A stretch of 64,000 nt of DNA from Brassica napus (taxonomy: Eukaryota > Streptophyta > Magnoliopsida > Brassicales > Brassicaceae): positions 24,798,423 to 24,862,422 of the forward strand of contig NC_063436.1 of assembly GCF_020379485.1 (NCBI RefSeq), written 5' to 3'. The stretch's first letter is position 1, and each line of letters begins with the position of its first letter. The position numbers and the translations under genes were made by a program. This document shows positions 62,712-64,000 of this stretch, in pieces. Under the pieces are notes generated by a model. That model did no database searches and was not told where the DNA came from. It saw only the letters and a list, made by a program, of their open reading frames with translations.

Positions 62712-64000
62712 ATGTCGAAATTTTTTGCGTGGAATGTGAGAGGTCTGAATAGTGACAGACGCCACTCCATGGTTAAAAACTGGATTAATATCCAGAGACC
62801 ACTTTTCGGAGCCTTTTTGGAGACGCATATTCATGAAAATAACTCCAATCGGATATATAATGCTCTCCCTGTTGGTTGGGGTTTTTTTGGGAACTATGAT
62901 CAACACCACTCGGGTCGTATAATAGTTGTCTGGGACCCTTCTGTTCGGGTCTTCATCTATAAGTCTTCTTCACAGGCAGTTACCTGTGGCATCTACCTTA
63001 TGGCGGAGAATGTAAACCTCACTGTCACCTTTGTCTATGGCCATAATACTACTGTTGAGCGTGCAGCCCTCTGGGAGGAACTAGTTTCTCTCCACGACTC
63101 CACTCCACTCCTCAGCTCCCCTTGGTCGGTCTTAGGGGACTTCAATCAGATATTCCGGCTCAGCCACCACTCTGACTATCCTCTCTCTGTAGTTGATCCG
63201 TCAGGTATTGATGATATGGTTCAAGCTATGCAAGATTCTGAGCTTTTTGAATGCCAAGCTAAGGGTCTCCCCTTTACTTGGTGGAACAACAATGACGCAA
63301 GTCCTGTCTCAAAGAGGATTGACCATGCTTTGATAAACCACTCGTGGGCGGCCTCCTTTCCGGATTCTTACGCGGACTTCCTCCAACCGGATCAGTCTGA
63401 CCATGCTCCGTGCCTCTTCAGGGTTCCTTCCCTCAGTAGACGTGTCCGCAAGCCATTTAAATTCTATCACCATCTTACTGATCACCCTGAGTACTCGTCG
63501 GCTGTTTCAGATGCGTGGGGTAATGCTGAAGTACAGGGGTCCGATCAGTTTAAACTAGTCCGACGGATGAAACTGCTCAAGCCTGTCCTGCGGAATCTAA
63601 ATAAGACTCATTTTAGTGGCATTTCTGGAAGGGTTAAGCAGCAATCTGTGCGAGTAGAGATTTTGCAGAAGAACCTACTTACTCATCCTGACCCCGCAAC
63701 TGCTTCGGAGGAACACTGTGAACGCGCAATTTTGAACACTTTGCTGAAGGCTGAGCATAAATTCTTCAGGCAGAGGTCTCGAGTTCGGTGGGCTGACGTG
63801 GGAAACAGGAACACCCCGTTCTTCCACAAGACGGTGGCTCAGAGGAACACGAGCAATCACATTCACTATCTGATCCATGAGTCGGGGCAGTTCTTGGGAT
63901 CTCTTGATGACATTAAATCCCATTATGTCTCCTATTTCCAGGATATTCTTGGTCATACTGATTTACCCGTCTCACCAGCAACCACTGATACTTTGGAGGA
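62712..64000 (+). CDS. LINE ORF2, N-terminal part: AP endonuclease domain (runs off the window)
   Basis: The frame opens at ATG 62712 (MSKFFAWNVRGLNSDRRHSM) and I found no stop before base 64000, giving about 429 codons. It has the exonuclease-endonuclease-phosphatase signature: WNVRGLN, the FLETH glutamate, VLGDFNQI, TWWNNN, RIDHAL and the terminal SDHAP. This domain nicks the target DNA. After it comes the linker with HKFFRQRSRVRWADVGNRNT and TPFFHKTVAQR, usual before the reverse transcriptase, which lies beyond the window. Compared with the dead LINE at 2.5-5.2 kb, this copy looks intact so far. Confidence 0.92.
   Translation, partial: MSKFFAWNVRGLNSDRRHSMVKNWINIQRPLFGAFLETHIHENNSNRIYNALPVGWGFFGNYDQHHSGRIIVVWDPSVRVFIYKSSSQAVTCGIYLMAENVNLTVTFVYGHNTTVERAALWEELVSLHDSTPLLSSPWSVLGDFNQIFRLSHHSDYPLSVVDPSGIDDMVQAMQDSELFECQAKGLPFTWWNNNDASPVSKRIDHALINHSWAASFPDSYADFLQPDQSDHAPCLFRVPSLSRRVRKPFKFYHHLTDHPEYSSAVSDAWGNAEVQGSDQFKLVRRMKLLKPVLRNLNKTHFSGISGRVKQQSVRVEILQKNLLTHPDPATASEEHCERAILNTLLKAEHKFFRQRSRVRWADVGNRNTPFFHKTVAQRNTSNHIHYLIHESGQFLGSLDDIKSHYVSYFQDILGHTDLPVSPATTDTLE

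Larger units (their letters stand above)
61131..64000 (+). mobile_element. LINE (L1-type non-LTR retrotransposon), 5' part
   Basis: ORF1 and the N-terminal part of ORF2 are present; the element continues past the window. The 5' UTR probably begins between 60980 and 61080, where GC content rises, but the exact end and target duplication cannot be seen. ORFs are free of stops so far. Confidence 0.92.

Overview
This is nuclear DNA from a flowering plant, almost certainly a Brassicaceae and most likely Brassica or a close relative. The coding genes have many short introns with GT-AG borders, the intergenic DNA is AT-rich, and several typical plant transposon classes are present. The non-transposon genes read, in order, as a subtilase, a CRK29-like receptor kinase, JMJ28/B160, MYB102, an At4g21445-like small protein, SPHK1, a glycine-rich protein like At4g21620 and a subtilase like At4g21630-21650. 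From memory this is the order of part of Arabidopsis chromosome 4 (about At4g21326-At4g21650) with many genes missing between. No database was searched.

Layout. 1-426: 3' end of a subtilase (+). 1.85-7.18 kb: intact cysteine-rich receptor kinase gene (-) with a dead LINE in one intron. 8.74-12.51 kb: 11-exon JmjC-type gene (-) that lacks the iron-binding residues. 12.9-14.1 kb: unrecognised open frame. 14.7-24.5 kb: gene desert with a Tourist-like MITE, a TRIM element with target-site duplications, tandem repeats and telomere-like repeats. 24.52-25.78 kb: MYB102 (-). 25.8-31.6 kb: desert with an hAT-like MITE. 31.63-39.58 kb: a complete CACTA transposon with two open genes, matching terminal repeats and a TAT duplication. 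41.45-42.54 kb: small two-exon gene (+) with a SINE in its intron. 42.9-43.9 kb: C-terminal fragment of a Crooked-neck/CLF1-like splicing-factor gene (-). 45.46-47.82 kb: sphingosine kinase (-), ten exons. 51.01-51.41 kb: secreted glycine-rich Cys protein (+). 51.72-55.24 kb: full-length subtilase (-), ten exons, with a GC-AG first intron. 55.3-61 kb: repeats, including a Helitron-like end with a 360-bp tandem duplication, a long-TIR MITE and a large inverted repeat made of LTR sequence. 61.1-64.0 kb: a LINE (+) with ORF1 and the start of ORF2.

The genes do not form an operon or an obvious pathway. They are a syntenic block with separate roles: secreted proteases, a surface receptor, a chromatin or transcription factor, a MYB regulator, a sphingolipid kinase and a cell-wall protein. 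The main story is transposon insertion between and inside them. The most unusual items are the CACTA element (motif arrays on both sides of each gene, and a start codon split by an intron), the JmjC protein without iron ligands, the 199-bp near-perfect LTR inverted repeat, the GC donor in the subtilase, and the LINE whose two ORFs share one frame across a single stop codon. Exon borders were read by eye from frame continuity, splice signals and family knowledge.
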